Below are positions 1-8,841 of a DNA stretch of 64,000 nucleotides, one piece after another (within the stretch, counting starts at the first letter, position 1; each line of letters starts with the position of its first letter). The translations under genes were made by a program, and so were the position numbers. Under the pieces are notes generated by a model. That model saw nothing but the letters and a program-made list of their open reading frames with translations. It was not told the DNA's origin and did not search any database. The DNA comes from CAWKMN01 sp963850765. Lineage in GTDB: Bacteria; Chloroflexota; Anaerolineae; Aggregatilineales; Aggregatilineaceae. The stretch lies in contig CAWKMN010000009.1 of assembly GCA_963850765.1 (NCBI GenBank), forward strand, positions 372,001-436,000. Direction: 5' to 3'.

Positions 1-145
1 ATGGTGAACGCGAACGTGACATCCCGTAGATTGGATACGTGGATACAATACTCGCACCATCATCAAAAGCCTGTGACATCGCCAAAAAGGCTGGAACTTT
101 GCTGCACAAAGAAATGCTCGGGTCTTTAATACTCAGGACTCGAGA

Positions 146-668
146 TCATTCCGTCCCAGCATACGAGGTTAATGAACTGTCTGGCGGAACGGATGAAAAG
201 TGATCGGCATTCGCAAAATGGCTTGACGCTTCTCCGATTGAGACGCGCGAAATCCAGCAATGATACCGAAGCCGAAGTATCCAATTCTGGCTTCCATCCG
301 AAGACTCGATCGAAACTTGATCCGTTACGTTTTTAAGCCGAGCACTGCGGGTCGTAAGCTCAAATGAAATTACCATCTTGATCAATCCGTTGAACGTTAT
401 ATGCCAGCCTGCATCACTGAATTGACCAGTTACTCGCTTTTCATCTGAGCTGAAAACCAATTTATGTGAAAGCCGTGTTGTTTCCGAAGGAAATTCATTC
501 GGCCAAAGAATGCGCTGGGCTGAAGGCTACGCAGAAACCAATTCGCCAGACTTTTTCGTCAGCCCGCTGAGAACATTCTGATATTGTTGGTTCGACTCCG
601 ACCATGATATCATAGCCCGATAGTTGGACATGAAAATCGAGAAGCGTCCAGCGCTGAGATAAACTCAT
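146..668 (-). CDS. Hypothetical protein, probably frameshifted
   Basis: I do not recognise this protein. Reading leftward, an ATG at 668 opens a 57-residue frame beginning MSLSQRWTLLDFHVQL that stops near 495. A second frame continues through WPNEFPSETTRLSHKL and runs to a stop at 146. The two overlap near 500-530, so one base gained or lost would give a single protein of about 170 residues. It has no signal peptide, membrane helix or known motif. The surrounding DNA is clearly less GC-rich than the rest of the window, which suggests acquired or non-coding sequence. It may be no gene at all. Confidence 0.3.
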
Positions 669-898
669 GTCATAGCCAAAACGCGTGTATACATCAGAGT
701 ATTTTCATGATCCCCGCAATCTTTACTAGGTAAAACAAGCCCATGGTATAATTGTTCGATTCCACTCAAGCGATGGCTTGTCATTGGGCGAAGATCACTG
801 TTTTCTAGGACGAGTGGCGATCCATTCATACAGTAGTGCCTCAGGCTTCGCCATCAGAACCTATCGTTGATTTAGTCGATGGTGTGCATCACCGACTT

Positions 899-1035
899 TA
901 CAGCTCGCCCGGCGCTGCAAGCACCGGGCTATATACCGGAAGCGCCCTGAAGGACGCTGGAAATCGGCTCGCCAGGGCCGCTTGCGGTCCTTCCGATAGA
1001 TAGCCGGGTCGTTGCACGGCCCGGCGATTCTCGCC
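899..1035. repeat. Family E dispersed palindromic element, copy 1
   Basis: This imperfect palindrome contains CGCTGCAAGCACCGGGC, GCGCCCTGAAGGACGCTGG, GGTCCTTCCGATAGATAGCC and CGGCCCGGCGATTCTCGC. Related copies lie at 23161-23212 and at 56877-57826, the last split by an insertion element. Nothing gene-like is visible in the 230 bases between this copy and the hypothetical gene to its left. Confidence 0.7.
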
Positions 1036-1045
1036 CCAAGAGAAG

Positions 1046-1469
1046 CTAAGGCGAAAAATTACCCAGCCATTTGACCCACGGTAACGCCTGTTTGACAGCG
1101 TTAAACAGCCGCTCATCCGCCGTCCAGAATTCACATTGCAGGCGCTCGGCGACGGCCAAATATTGAGCATCATAGGCGGTAGGGCGGTTGAACTGGGTCG
1201 CCAGTTCATAACCACGCCGCAGTAAAGGGTCGTCTATCATTAGGTGAACCGTTTCGAGAGCAGTATATCGCGCGCAACCACCGCATCATCCGGTGTTATC
1301 AAGCCGCGATAAACGTTTTTCCGCATCACGGCTACAATTTCGTACCGTAGCAAAACGGGCGCAGCCAACGAATATTTTGATCCTGCCAGAGTTGCAACAG
1401 GGCTTCAGCCTGGGAACTGAAAGGTTCACTTATGACACTAGACACAAGAACACTTAAATCAGCGACCAC
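1046..1469 (-). pseudogene. VapC-like PIN-domain toxin, broken by two frameshifts
   Basis: This would be a PIN-domain RNase toxin of the VapC type. Three frames carry consecutive parts. A GTG at 1469, overlapping the antitoxin stop, gives VVADLSVLVSSVISEPF. The next frame, from about 1355, gives APVLLRYEIVAVMRKN followed by RGLITPDDAVVARDILL. The last, from about 1255, gives LETVHLMIDDPLLRRGYEL and then TAYDAQYLAVAERLQCEFWT, ending at 1046. These match the PIN order: the N-terminal acidic strand (here A-D), the central helix, then YDAxYLxLAE with WTAD. Two one-base shifts break the chain, from real decay or from assembly error. The antitoxin gene is intact. Confidence 0.75.
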
Positions 1470-1716
1470 CCATAATGTCATCCAGGCGCTCCTCGCGGGA
1501 TTCGTCTAACGCATGTTGCGAATTGAATACAAAATCTTCGCCATACTTGGCGCGGATTGTCATTCTAAACTCGTGCGCTTTTTGCACCCAAGCTTCCGAC
1601 TGCATATCAGCCTGACTCAGACTTTGGACGAACTCTAATACCTGTTGCTTACGCTCTTCGTCAAGCTGGCGCACAGCCTCGATAATCTCCTGTTCAAGCG
1701 TTACACTACTCATCAT
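1459..1716 (-). CDS. Antitoxin-like protein paired with VapC
   Basis: This is an 85-residue, mostly helical, charged protein (VTLEQEIIEAVRQLDEERKQ ... DESREERLDDIMGGR). It looks like the small antitoxins that precede PIN-domain toxins, with an N-terminal part recalling DUF2281-type proteins and an acidic C-terminal tail that would bind the toxin. The start is the ATG at 1716 (or the next ATG), because GGGAG lies just upstream. Its stop overlaps the toxin GTG start by 11 bases, as expected for a coupled toxin-antitoxin pair. The role is inferred from size and position and not from a diagnostic motif. Confidence 0.6.
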   Translation of the reverse strand: MMSSVTLEQEIIEAVRQLDEERKQQVLEFVQSLSQADMQSEAWVQKAHEFRMTIRAKYGEDFVFNSQHALDESREERLDDIMGGR

Positions 1717-1764
1717 CCACACTCCCAAACACCTTCATTTGATATTCCCATTATAGCGAAGTCT

Positions 1765-3662
1765 TCAACCCCCCAACACGGCCTTGATATTCTCCGCGAT
1801 CTCGCGCGTGATGCCCGGCACGTCCATCAGTTCCTCGACCGTCGCCTCGCGGATCGCCTCGATGTCCTTGTCGAACGCCCTGAGCAGCGCCTTACGCCGC
1901 TGCGGGCCGATGCCCGGCACCTGCTTCAAGCTGGCTGGCGAGTCCGGCTTTGGCCCGGCGGCGGCGGTGACTCGTGATGGCGAAGCGGTGCGCCTCGTCG
2001 CGCACGCGCTGGAGCAGGAACAGCCCCTCGCTGCGGCGCGGCAGCAGGATCGACGTGCTCGCGGCCCGGCAGGAAGATCTCCTCGAACTGCTTCGCCAGC
2101 CCGCACACCGGCACGCGATCCGTCAGCTGAACTCCTGCAGCACCTCGCACGCCACGCCCAACTGCCCCTTGCCGCCATCCACGATCAGCAGATCGGGCAG
2201 CAAGCGCCACGTCTCGTCGTGATCCTTCTTGCCGGGATCGGCGGCGGTCGGGTTCTCGTCAGATCGACATAGCGCCGGAAGCGCCGCGTCAGCGCCTCGC
2301 GCATCGACTGGTAATCGTCCGAGCCTTCGTGCGCCACCGTGCGGATATTGAAGCGGCGGTATTCGGCTCTTGCGCGGCACGCCCTGCACAAACACCACCC
2401 GGCTGGCGACGATCGCCGTGCCCTGCGTCGTGCTGATGTCGTAACACTCGATGCGGTTGGGCGGGTTCGGCAGGTTCAGCGCCTCCTGGATCTCGCGCAG
2501 GGCCGTTTCCTGCTTGACGGTATCGCTCTCCCACTGCGCGCGCAGGATGCCGAGCTTTTCGGTGGCCGTCTGCGCCGCCAACTGGACCAGTTCGCGCTTG
2601 TTGCCGCGCTGCGGCACCGTGAGCTTGACCTTCTTCCCGCCGCGCTTATCGCGCAGCCACTGCTCGATGATCTGCGCCTCGGTCGACCTCGTGCGGCAGG
2701 ATCACTTCGCGCGGGATGTCCGTCGCGTCCTGGTAAAACTGCATCAGGAAGCTTTCGATGATCTCCTCGATCGTTTCGCCCTCGGCCCCTTCCAGCGGGA
2801 AATACTCGCTGCCGACCAACCGCCCGTTGCGGATCAGGAACATCTGCACGCACGGCATCGCTGCCTTCCTGCGCGAACGCGATCACGTCCTGATCGGCGT
2901 CAACGTCCGCCACGAGCCGCTGCCGCGCGGAGATCTGCGCCACGACCTTGAGCCGGTCGCGCAGCAGGGCCGCCCGCTCGAAATCCAGCGATTCGGCGGC
3001 GTGCTGCCATCTGCTCGCGCAGATCGTCGAGCACGTCGTCGGCATGGCCGCTCAGCACGCGCATGATCCCGTTGATATTCTCCCGGTATTCCTCTTGGGT
3101 CTCCGCGCCGATACACGGCCCGCCGCACAGCTTGATGTCGTAATACAGGCACGGGCGCGGATCCTTGCCGGTGATCTCGCGGTCGCAGGTCAGGTAGGGG
3201 AACGCCTTGCGCAGTACGTCCAGCGTTTCGCGCACGCCGCCCGCCGACGTGAACGGCCCGAAGTAGCGGTGCCCATCGTGGCGATCCATGCGGCGCGTCA
3301 TCTCGACCGTGGGGAAGGCGTCCCCGGTGCGTCACGCGGATATACGGATAGCGTTTGTCATCCTTGAGCAGGACGTTATAGCGCGGCTGGTGGACGCGGA
3401 TCAGTTCGGCCTCGGTGATCAGCGCCTTGAGCTCATCGCCGGTCAGGATAAACTGGATGTCGGCCGCGTCGGCGCGGATGTTGAGCACCTTCGGATCGTG
3501 GTTGCCTGCCTGGAAATAGCTCCGCACGCGCGACCGCAGGTTCTTCGCCTTGCCCACGTAGATGATCGCGCCGTTCGGGTCGATCATCTGGTAGACGCCC
3601 GCGCCAATCGGCATATGGTCGAGAATCTCTCGAATGTGGGGGATGGGTTCGTATTCGGCCAT
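1765..3662 (-). pseudogene. uvrC: UvrABC excinuclease subunit C, about eight frameshifts
   Basis: UvrC makes both incisions in nucleotide excision repair with UvrA and UvrB. The full length is present in order but in changing frames. It runs from the GIY-YIG domain (GAGVYQMIDPNGAIIYVGKA) through RYFGPFTSAGGVRETLDVLR and the cysteine cluster PCLYYDIKLCGGPCIG. The UVR motif follows (AAESLDFERAALLRDRL), then the RNase H-like endonuclease (RIECYDISTTQGTAIVASR; LLIVDGGKGQLGVA) and the HhH tail (VPGIGPQRRKALLRAF). Frame changes fall near 3325, 3003, 2860, 2685, 2370, 2268, 2130 and 1970-2060. Every segment is well conserved, so assembly indels are likelier than decay. The ATG at 3662 gives about 632 codons, normal for the family. 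Confidence 0.9.
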
Positions 3663-3745
3663 TAGAGTAGACAGTTTTCAGTAGATAGTGAACGATGAGA
3701 GTGCCGGGCTGCTTTTCCCGACAGTCAAGTTTTAATCCTGAGTCG

Positions 3746-4810
3746 TTAGTAGACGATGCCGCCGACCTCCCGGATGGGCGGTGTCGAAACCGAATTGTCA
3801 GCGCGCACGCTGCGAGTTGATCGGTACCACCAAAGCGCACTCACGATCAGGAACAGGGTCCACCAGGGATCGTAATCGCGGTAAATCTTAAGTGCTGACG
3901 CGATAAAAATCACCGCATACTGCAAAATCACCGCTGGGATCGACGGAACCAGCGCAAAGGGTACAATCACCGATTGGTTGCTGGTATAGGGTGATGAGAG
4001 CATCGAGCCCAGCAGCAGCGCACTGTAAGCATGATTAACCGTCCAGGCCCGATTCCGGGCACGACTCCAGGCATAAGAGCCAATCAATACGCTCGCTACA
4101 ACGGTCAGCCCCACGATCGGCCCGATTTCCTCGGTCAGCGAGACGTTATTCAACTCCCAGAACTCCTGGTTGTCCTCCGATGGATGCCGAATATTGTCGA
4201 TCCACTGGCTCAGCAGCGTGGGATGTCCGACCAAACTGATTGGCACGACGATCAGCACGACCAGCGCCAGCGGCCGGACCATCTCGCGCCAGCGGGTGCG
4301 CTCAGTCCACAACCAGTACGCTATCAGCAGAAAACTGCCCTGCGGTTTGATTAGCAGGACGGCCAGCGCGGCGCCTCTCCCTGCCCACTTCCAGCGCGAG
4401 TTCCGCACTGCTTCCCACAGTACCACAGGAAACAGCAGGGCCAGCAGGTCGATATTGCTCATCAACATGGTCCAGATGAAGAACGGGCTCAGGACAATGG
4501 CGAAGAATCGCGATAACGGCCAGCCGCAGCGCGCCGTCAGCCAGCCCACCACCAACACCGATGCCACCCGCGAACCCGGTGAAGTCAGGAAGTAATACGG
4601 CACTAACAGAATCAGACCCCAGGGCGGATAGACTGCGTTCGGATTGTCATAAACATCCAGCCCATCCCACAGCCCGTCTGTATTGCGTTCCCAATCGTTG
4701 TAGTCGAACTGGGGAGTGAAGATGAACGCCATCGCCACCAGGATGATCACACCCCAGTGCCAGCCAGAGCTGACCGGGTGAGTGAACAGGATGCGAAATG
4801 TGGTGCTCAC
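3746..4810 (-). CDS. Polytopic membrane protein, GT87/DUF2029-like
   Basis: This integral membrane protein has about nine hydrophobic segments. It resembles the GT87/DUF2029 family of polyprenyl-phosphate-sugar-dependent mannosyltransferases in layout, with an early acidic loop (FDYNDWERNTDGLWDGLDVY), NPNAVYPPW, and a KPQGSFLLIAY segment like the KPQ motif of such proteins. That would place it in envelope glycan or glycolipid assembly, which is inference only. I choose the GTG at 4810 (354 residues) because AGGAAGGGG lies just upstream. A longer ATG-started version from 4855 or 4930 would run into the terminator upstream. The gene is separated from the ACT gene by that terminator. Confidence 0.6.
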   Translation of the reverse strand: MSTTFRILFTHPVSSGWHWGVIILVAMAFIFTPQFDYNDWERNTDGLWDGLDVYDNPNAVYPPWGLILLVPYYFLTSPGSRVASVLVVGWLTARCGWPLSRFFAIVLSPFFIWTMLMSNIDLLALLFPVVLWEAVRNSRWKWAGRGAALAVLLIKPQGSFLLIAYWLWTERTRWREMVRPLALVVLIVVPISLVGHPTLLSQWIDNIRHPSEDNQEFWELNNVSLTEEIGPIVGLTVVASVLIGSYAWSRARNRAWTVNHAYSALLLGSMLSSPYTSNQSVIVPFALVPSIPAVILQYAVIFIASALKIYRDYDPWWTLFLIVSALWWYRSTRSVRADNSVSTPPIREVGGIVY

Positions 4811-4887
4811 GGTTGCCCCTTCCTGACCAGCCGTACTCGAATTTTGCGCCCTCATTGTAGCACGTCCGTGCGAATTTCTTGTTCCGC

Positions 4888-4924
4888 ATAAAAAAAGGCG
4901 CATTGCACCCAATGCGCCCCTTTT
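4888..4924 (-). terminator. Rho-independent terminator after the ACT-domain gene
   Basis: A 9-bp perfect stem (GGCGCATTG at 4897-4905 with CAATGCGCC at 4910-4918) around a 4-base loop is followed, on the minus strand, by a run of seven T. AAAAGGGG precedes the stem, so it could work weakly in the other direction. Confidence 0.85.
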
Positions 4925-4946
4925 AATCACCGCTGAACGAGGACCG

Positions 4947-5330
4947 CTACCGTATCCCCAGCCCCATCGCGACTTCCTGGGCTTTGCGCAGATTGTTCAC
5001 GTCCAGAACGATCTGTCGGTCGGTCGTCATATACACGGCGTTGATGTTGATCTCGGCATTACCCAGCGCGCGCGCCAGCCGGGCCAGCGATCCCGGCTCG
5101 TGGGCCAGCGACACGAGCAGCACGTCCCGCACCGTATACTCAAAGTCCAGATCGCGCAGCGCATCGATGGTCGCGTCCGGGTTGTCGGTAATAAACTGGA
5201 CCATCCCCTCGTCGCCGCAGGGCGAGGCATGGATGGCGGTGATATTCACCGCGTTTTGCGCCAGCGCTTCAGTCAGGTCGGCCAGCGCGCCGGGACGGTG
5301 TTCAAGCACGACAGAGAATTCAGTTGCCAT
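4947..5330 (-). CDS. Tandem ACT-domain protein
   Basis: The protein has 127 residues and consists of two ACT domains and nothing else. The first (residues 1-65) begins FSVVLEHRPGALADLTEALA and the second (67-127) HEPGSLARLARALGNAEINI. ACT domains bind amino acids or other small ligands and usually regulate enzymes of amino acid metabolism, so this is probably a free-standing sensor. The P-G-x-L ligand-loop motif is intact in both halves. The ATG is preceded by GGAGTGGATC. A strong terminator follows, so it is probably monocistronic. The partner enzyme is not in the window. Confidence 0.85.
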   Translation of the reverse strand: MATEFSVVLEHRPGALADLTEALAQNAVNITAIHASPCGDEGMVQFITDNPDATIDALRDLDFEYTVRDVLLVSLAHEPGSLARLARALGNAEININAVYMTTDRQIVLDVNNLRKAQEVAMGLGIR

Positions 5331-5571
5331 GATCCACTCCGTATTGATTCACCAATGAAGCCGGTCCAACCCTGATCACCCGTTACTTATCAGTATAGGT
5401 GAAAATTCGCGCGAACGGAATATTGTGCTGTTAGGCACAATGTCTAAACAATCGATTGCGCTCCTGCCCTTGATCTCCGCCCCACGCGCCGCTACACTGT
5501 AGCGTACCGCAGGGTGCTGACCATTCTGCTGACACGGCACAAAGTGCATGCTTTTTCTCTTGTTTTATCCT

Positions 5572-5609
5572 TGCTTTTCTCTGTGCTGTCCGTGTCCTCT
5601 GTGGTGAAT
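5572..5609 (+). repeat. Family A repeat (CTCTGTG...CTCTGTGGTGAA)
   Basis: One copy of the family A motif TGTCCTCTGTGGTGAATC lies directly before rsmH. Its 3' flank provides the TTG that opens the longest rsmH frame. Confidence 0.8.
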
Positions 5610-5614
5610 CGTTT

Positions 5615-6592
5615 TTGTTCCTGGGAGAAGACACGCTGACGACTCCACCTCATATCCCTGTCATGCTGGACGCGGTGCTGGAAGCTCTGCGCGTCGCGGA
5701 TCATCCCGCCGGGCGTTTCGTGGATGGCACCGTCGGCGCGGGCGGACATGCCGCCGCGATCCTGAGCGCTGCCCCGCACGCGCGCCTGCTCGGCCTGGAT
5801 CGTGATCCCGCCGCGCTGGCCCTGGCCCGCGATCGTCTCGCCCCGTTTGGCGATCGTGTCACGCTGCGTCACGCCAGCTACGAGCAGATCGGGGCCATCG
5901 TCCCCGCGTGGGTGGGCGATGCGCCCGGCGTAGATGGAATCCTGCTCGACCTGGGGTTGTCGTCGATGCAGGTGGACGACCCCGCGCGCGGCTTCGCGTT
6001 TATGCACGAGGGGCCGCTCGATATGCGCTTCGATCCGTCGTCCGGCGGGATCACCGCCGCCGAGATCGTGAACACCTGGGATGCGGACGAAATCGCGGAT
6101 ATTCTCTTTCGCTACGGCGAAGAGCGGAACAGCCGCCGCATCGCGCGCGCCATCACCGCCGCCCGCCCGATCACATCCACGCGCCAGTTCGCGGCCATCG
6201 TCGCCGGGGCGCAGCGCGGCCCCCGCGAGAAGATCCACCCGGCCACGCGCACCTTCCAGGCGCTCCGCATCGCGGTGAATGACGAACTCGGCGCGGTGGA
6301 GCGAGTCCTGCCGCGCGCGATCGACCTGCTGCGCCCCGGCGGCCGGTTGGCGGTCATCAGCTTCCACAGCCTGGAGGATCGCATCGTCAAGCAGACGTTC
6401 AAGGAAGAGGCGACCGGCTGTATCTGCCCGCCCCGCCAGCCGATCTGTACCTGCGGGCATGTCGCCCGTGTCGAGGTCATCACGCGCAAGCCGCTCACCG
6501 CCACCGACGCCGAGATCGCGCAGAATCCGCGCGCCCGGAGCGCCAAGCTGCGCGTCGCGGCGCGGATGGAAGACATTTCCGTGTTGTGGTGA
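5615..6592 (+). CDS. rsmH: 16S rRNA (cytosine1402-N4)-methyltransferase
   Basis: RsmH (MraW) methylates N4 of C1402 in the 16S rRNA P site using S-adenosylmethionine. Diagnostic blocks are HIPVML near the N terminus, the SAM loop VDGTVGAGGHA, ILLDLGLSSMQVDDPARGF, FRYGEER, HPATRTFQALRIAVNDEL, and GGRLAVISFHSLEDRIVK. Near the C terminus are CICPPRQPICTCG and NPRARSAKLR. The length of about 320 residues is typical. The TTG at 5615 has no ribosome site. GGGAG at 5623-5627 points instead to a CTG start at 5636, giving LTTPPHIPVM, so the start is uncertain. The usual dcw neighbours mraZ, ftsL and ftsI are absent; it is followed by repeats and the RAYT gene. Confidence 0.93.
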   Translation: MFLGEDTLTTPPHIPVMLDAVLEALRVADHPAGRFVDGTVGAGGHAAAILSAAPHARLLGLDRDPAALALARDRLAPFGDRVTLRHASYEQIGAIVPAWVGDAPGVDGILLDLGLSSMQVDDPARGFAFMHEGPLDMRFDPSSGGITAAEIVNTWDADEIADILFRYGEERNSRRIARAITAARPITSTRQFAAIVAGAQRGPREKIHPATRTFQALRIAVNDELGAVERVLPRAIDLLRPGGRLAVISFHSLEDRIVKQTFKEEATGCICPPRQPICTCGHVARVEVITRKPLTATDAEIAQNPRARSAKLRVAARMEDISVLW

Positions 6593-6601
6593 CATTCAAG
6601 C

Positions 6602-6713
6602 CGGGCGGACACGGGGGTCCGCCCGTACACAAGCGGTCTGGATATTCATCCGAGCCTACCCACATCACGCAACCTTCTGTAGGGGAGCACCCCGGTGCTC
6701 CCCTCTTTTCTGC
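6602..6713. repeat. Family B REP-like palindromes
   Basis: Two palindromes lie here: GGGCGGACACGGGGGTCCGC at 6603 onward, and one at 6679-6713 with stem GGGGAGCACC/GGTGCTCCCC. Both carry the GTAGGGG-type flank seen across the window. Confidence 0.85.
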
Positions 6714-6740
6714 AATACCAGCCCGGCGTGGACGTAAACG

Positions 6741-6767
6741 CGGGCGGACACGGGGGTCCGCCCCTAC
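6741..6767. repeat. Family B palindrome, left inverted copy at the RAYT gene
   Basis: This 27-bp unit is a perfect inverted copy of 7301-7327. It overlaps the 3' end of the RAYT reading frame and supplies its TAG stop. Confidence 0.85.
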
Positions 6768-7282
6768 ACCAGCGGCCTGGGAAGTCTTATATTTGTTGGG
6801 TTATCCGAGTCGAGTGACCAGCGCAGGGGGTTGTAGGTGATATATTCTCTCACGGCGTTCATCATGCGCTCATTGCGGATAATCCTGTCATAGAAGCTTC
6901 TCTGCCACAGTTTGCCAGGAAACAACTCCCATCCATATTGGCTTACGCCATACATATAATGGTGAGTTGTAATGGTTTTGAACCATTGAACCACCCCCGG
7001 AAGTGAGATAGATGCTCTATCATCTGCCAAAATCAGAATGCCGTGCAAATAATTCGGCATAACTATAGATTCATCCAACTCAACACCAGGAAAACGATCC
7101 GGGACACAGTTCCACTTTTCTGCGACCATCAGCCCTGCTGCACTGTGCTCCATGGCCTTATTGACAATATCGCCAAACAAACACAACCGCCCTTGAGTAC
7201 AGATCGTGATGAAATACGCTCCATTTTGAGAATAATCGTATCCCTTCAAACGCGGAGAACGGCGCGGACGCTCAACCTTCAT
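6764..7282 (-). CDS. REP-associated tyrosine transposase (RAYT, Y1_Tnp family)
   Basis: RAYTs are single-copy Y1 HUH-type nucleases related to the IS200/IS605 transposase, linked to the spread of REP palindromes. The N terminus RLKGYDYSQNGAYFITICTQ and the C terminus AVREYITYNPLRW (with the catalytic Tyr of the YIxxNPxxW motif) are typical, and 172 residues is the usual length. The metal-binding HUH motif, normally MPNHxHGI, here reads MPNYLHGIL, so the first histidine is a tyrosine. Activity is therefore doubtful. The gene sits between perfect inverted 27-bp family B palindromes (6741-6767 and 7301-7327), with further palindromes outside. The left palindrome supplies the stop codon. Confidence 0.88.
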   Translation of the reverse strand: MKVERPRRSPRLKGYDYSQNGAYFITICTQGRLCLFGDIVNKAMEHSAAGLMVAEKWNCVPDRFPGVELDESIVMPNYLHGILILADDRASISLPGVVQWFKTITTHHYMYGVSQYGWELFPGKLWQRSFYDRIIRNERMMNAVREYITYNPLRWSLDSDNPTNIRLPRPLV

Positions 7283-7300
7283 CTGCCAGATCCTTTTCTT

Positions 7301-7392
7301 GTAGGGGCGGACCCCCGTGTCCGCCCGTGTCAGACATCGCGCAATGTCGGGTGTTTACCAAAACGGGAGCACACGGAGGTGCTCCCCTACAC
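7301..7392. repeat. Family B palindromes upstream of the RAYT gene
   Basis: 7301-7327 is the exact inverted mate of 6741-6767. A second unit at 7365-7392 (GGGAGCACACGGAGGTGCTC) mirrors the outer unit at 6679-6713, giving a nested inverted arrangement around the RAYT gene. Confidence 0.85.
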
Positions 7393-7418
7393 AATAACAT
7401 GTGTTTACTCGGTTCGTC

Positions 7419-8732
7419 CTACCCCCTGACCCCGCACCCGTCCATCACCACCTGCGGCGCGCTGAGCCCGTCCGCGACCACGGCATAGATCTTGTAGCGC
7501 ACAACCTGCATCCCCGATCCGGCCCCGGAAGTTTCGCCGCTCGTGAAATAGATCTGCGTGCTATCGGATGACCACGCCAGATCGTCATAATAGCCCACGT
7601 AATCCGCCACGCGCCGCAGATCGGACCCATCCGCCTTGACCACGTAGATCGTGCCGCCGCCCGGCTGCGAGATGCTGATATTGGCGAAGGCGATCCGCTG
7701 GCTGTCCGGCGACCAGCGCGGCGCGATCCCGATGGGGAAATTTTTGTCCGGCGCGTCGATTGTCGCCTGCCCGGAGCCGTCCGAGCGCGCGATGACAAGC
7801 TGTGCGTCACCCTGCGGATTGGTCGCGTAAGCATAGTGCTGCGTATCCGGCGACGGGATGCCCGGCCCATCCACCCAGCCGCGAACCGGCGTGCTGGTGA
7901 ACGTACAGTCGGTCAGGATCATCAGGTCGCCCGCGGCCGATGGCTCTGCGGTTTGCGTGGGCGCTTCGGCGGTGTCCGGTTCGGGGGGCAGCGCCGTGCC
8001 GATGATCGTGATCGTTACCGTGTGTTCATCGTACACATCCGCCGTGATCACGTCCACCACGCGCAGCCGCAAGGTGATCACGTTGCCATCGGACGGCTGC
8101 ACCGGGGCCACGACGCCCGTCCCGCTGGACGGCACCCACAGAGTCGCGCGCGGCAGTTCGATATTGCGCGCCTGCCCGCCGGGTAACACCTGCTCGAACA
8201 CAAGATTGGTCAGCGGCAGCCGGTTCGCGACCTTCCACGAGACCTGCACGCGCAGGTTGCCCGCCGCGATCGTCGCCGCGTCGATGGTGGTCGATCCCGC
8301 CGAAAACAACTCGACGGCGGGCGTTTTGCCGGCCAGCCCCGCCAGATCGTAGGGGATGATCAGCGTGCGCTCGTCCATCACGTCGCCAGCCTTATTCACG
8401 ATCGACAGCCGGAACGTCACCGGGCCGAAGCCCTGCGGGTGTTCCAGCGTGACCTGCTGGCTCCCGACCGGGGGCAGCGGCTCCGAATTGAGCGACACCC
8501 ATTCATAGTCGCGATAGACGTGGAGCACCAGCCGGTGCTCGTCCGTCACGTGCGCGACGTGCCATGACAGCGTGGCCGTCATATCGCCCGCCTCGACCTG
8601 TTCCAGCGTGACGCTCGTCACATCGCTCTCGAAGCGGAAAATCGTCGGCGGGCGCGTCGGCTCCTGGGCGCTCGCCACGGGGATCGCCGCCAACCACACG
8701 GCGCAGACTATCAAGATAACCAGCTTGTTCAC
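7419..8732 (-). CDS. Secreted protein with C-terminal PD40/TolB-like repeats
   Basis: A signal peptide (VNKLVILIVCAVWLAAIPVA, cleaved near ASAQ) leads into two beta-rich modules of about 110 residues. Both begin in a similar way (TIFRFESDVTSVTLEQVEAG; VELFSAGSTTIDAATIAAG), so they are tandem duplicates. The last 130 residues carry PD40 blades (PRWSPDSQRIAFANI; LAWSSDSTQIYFTSG), as in TolB-type beta-propellers. With only two clear blades it cannot be a full propeller. I choose the GTG at 8732 because GGAGG lies just before it; this removes a charged leader that lacks a ribosome site. The function is unknown, probably extracytoplasmic binding. Confidence 0.7.
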   Translation of the reverse strand: MNKLVILIVCAVWLAAIPVASAQEPTRPPTIFRFESDVTSVTLEQVEAGDMTATLSWHVAHVTDEHRLVLHVYRDYEWVSLNSEPLPPVGSQQVTLEHPQGFGPVTFRLSIVNKAGDVMDERTLIIPYDLAGLAGKTPAVELFSAGSTTIDAATIAAGNLRVQVSWKVANRLPLTNLVFEQVLPGGQARNIELPRATLWVPSSGTGVVAPVQPSDGNVITLRLRVVDVITADVYDEHTVTITIIGTALPPEPDTAEAPTQTAEPSAAGDLMILTDCTFTSTPVRGWVDGPGIPSPDTQHYAYATNPQGDAQLVIARSDGSGQATIDAPDKNFPIGIAPRWSPDSQRIAFANISISQPGGGTIYVVKADGSDLRRVADYVGYYDDLAWSSDSTQIYFTSGETSGAGSGMQVVRYKIYAVVADGLSAPQVVMDGCGVRG

Positions 8733-8841
8733 CGTATCCTCCCTGGTTCCACAACGTGACCTCTTGTTTTCCCCCGCCTCATCATAGTGCAATTCATGCG
8801 ATCCGCCAATTCGCGTGAATGGACAGAAAGAGAAAGAGCTT

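Noticed and set aside
5492..6595. 367-codon frame opposite rsmH
   Set aside because: Low-complexity Arg/Gly/Asp-rich shadow of a well conserved gene.
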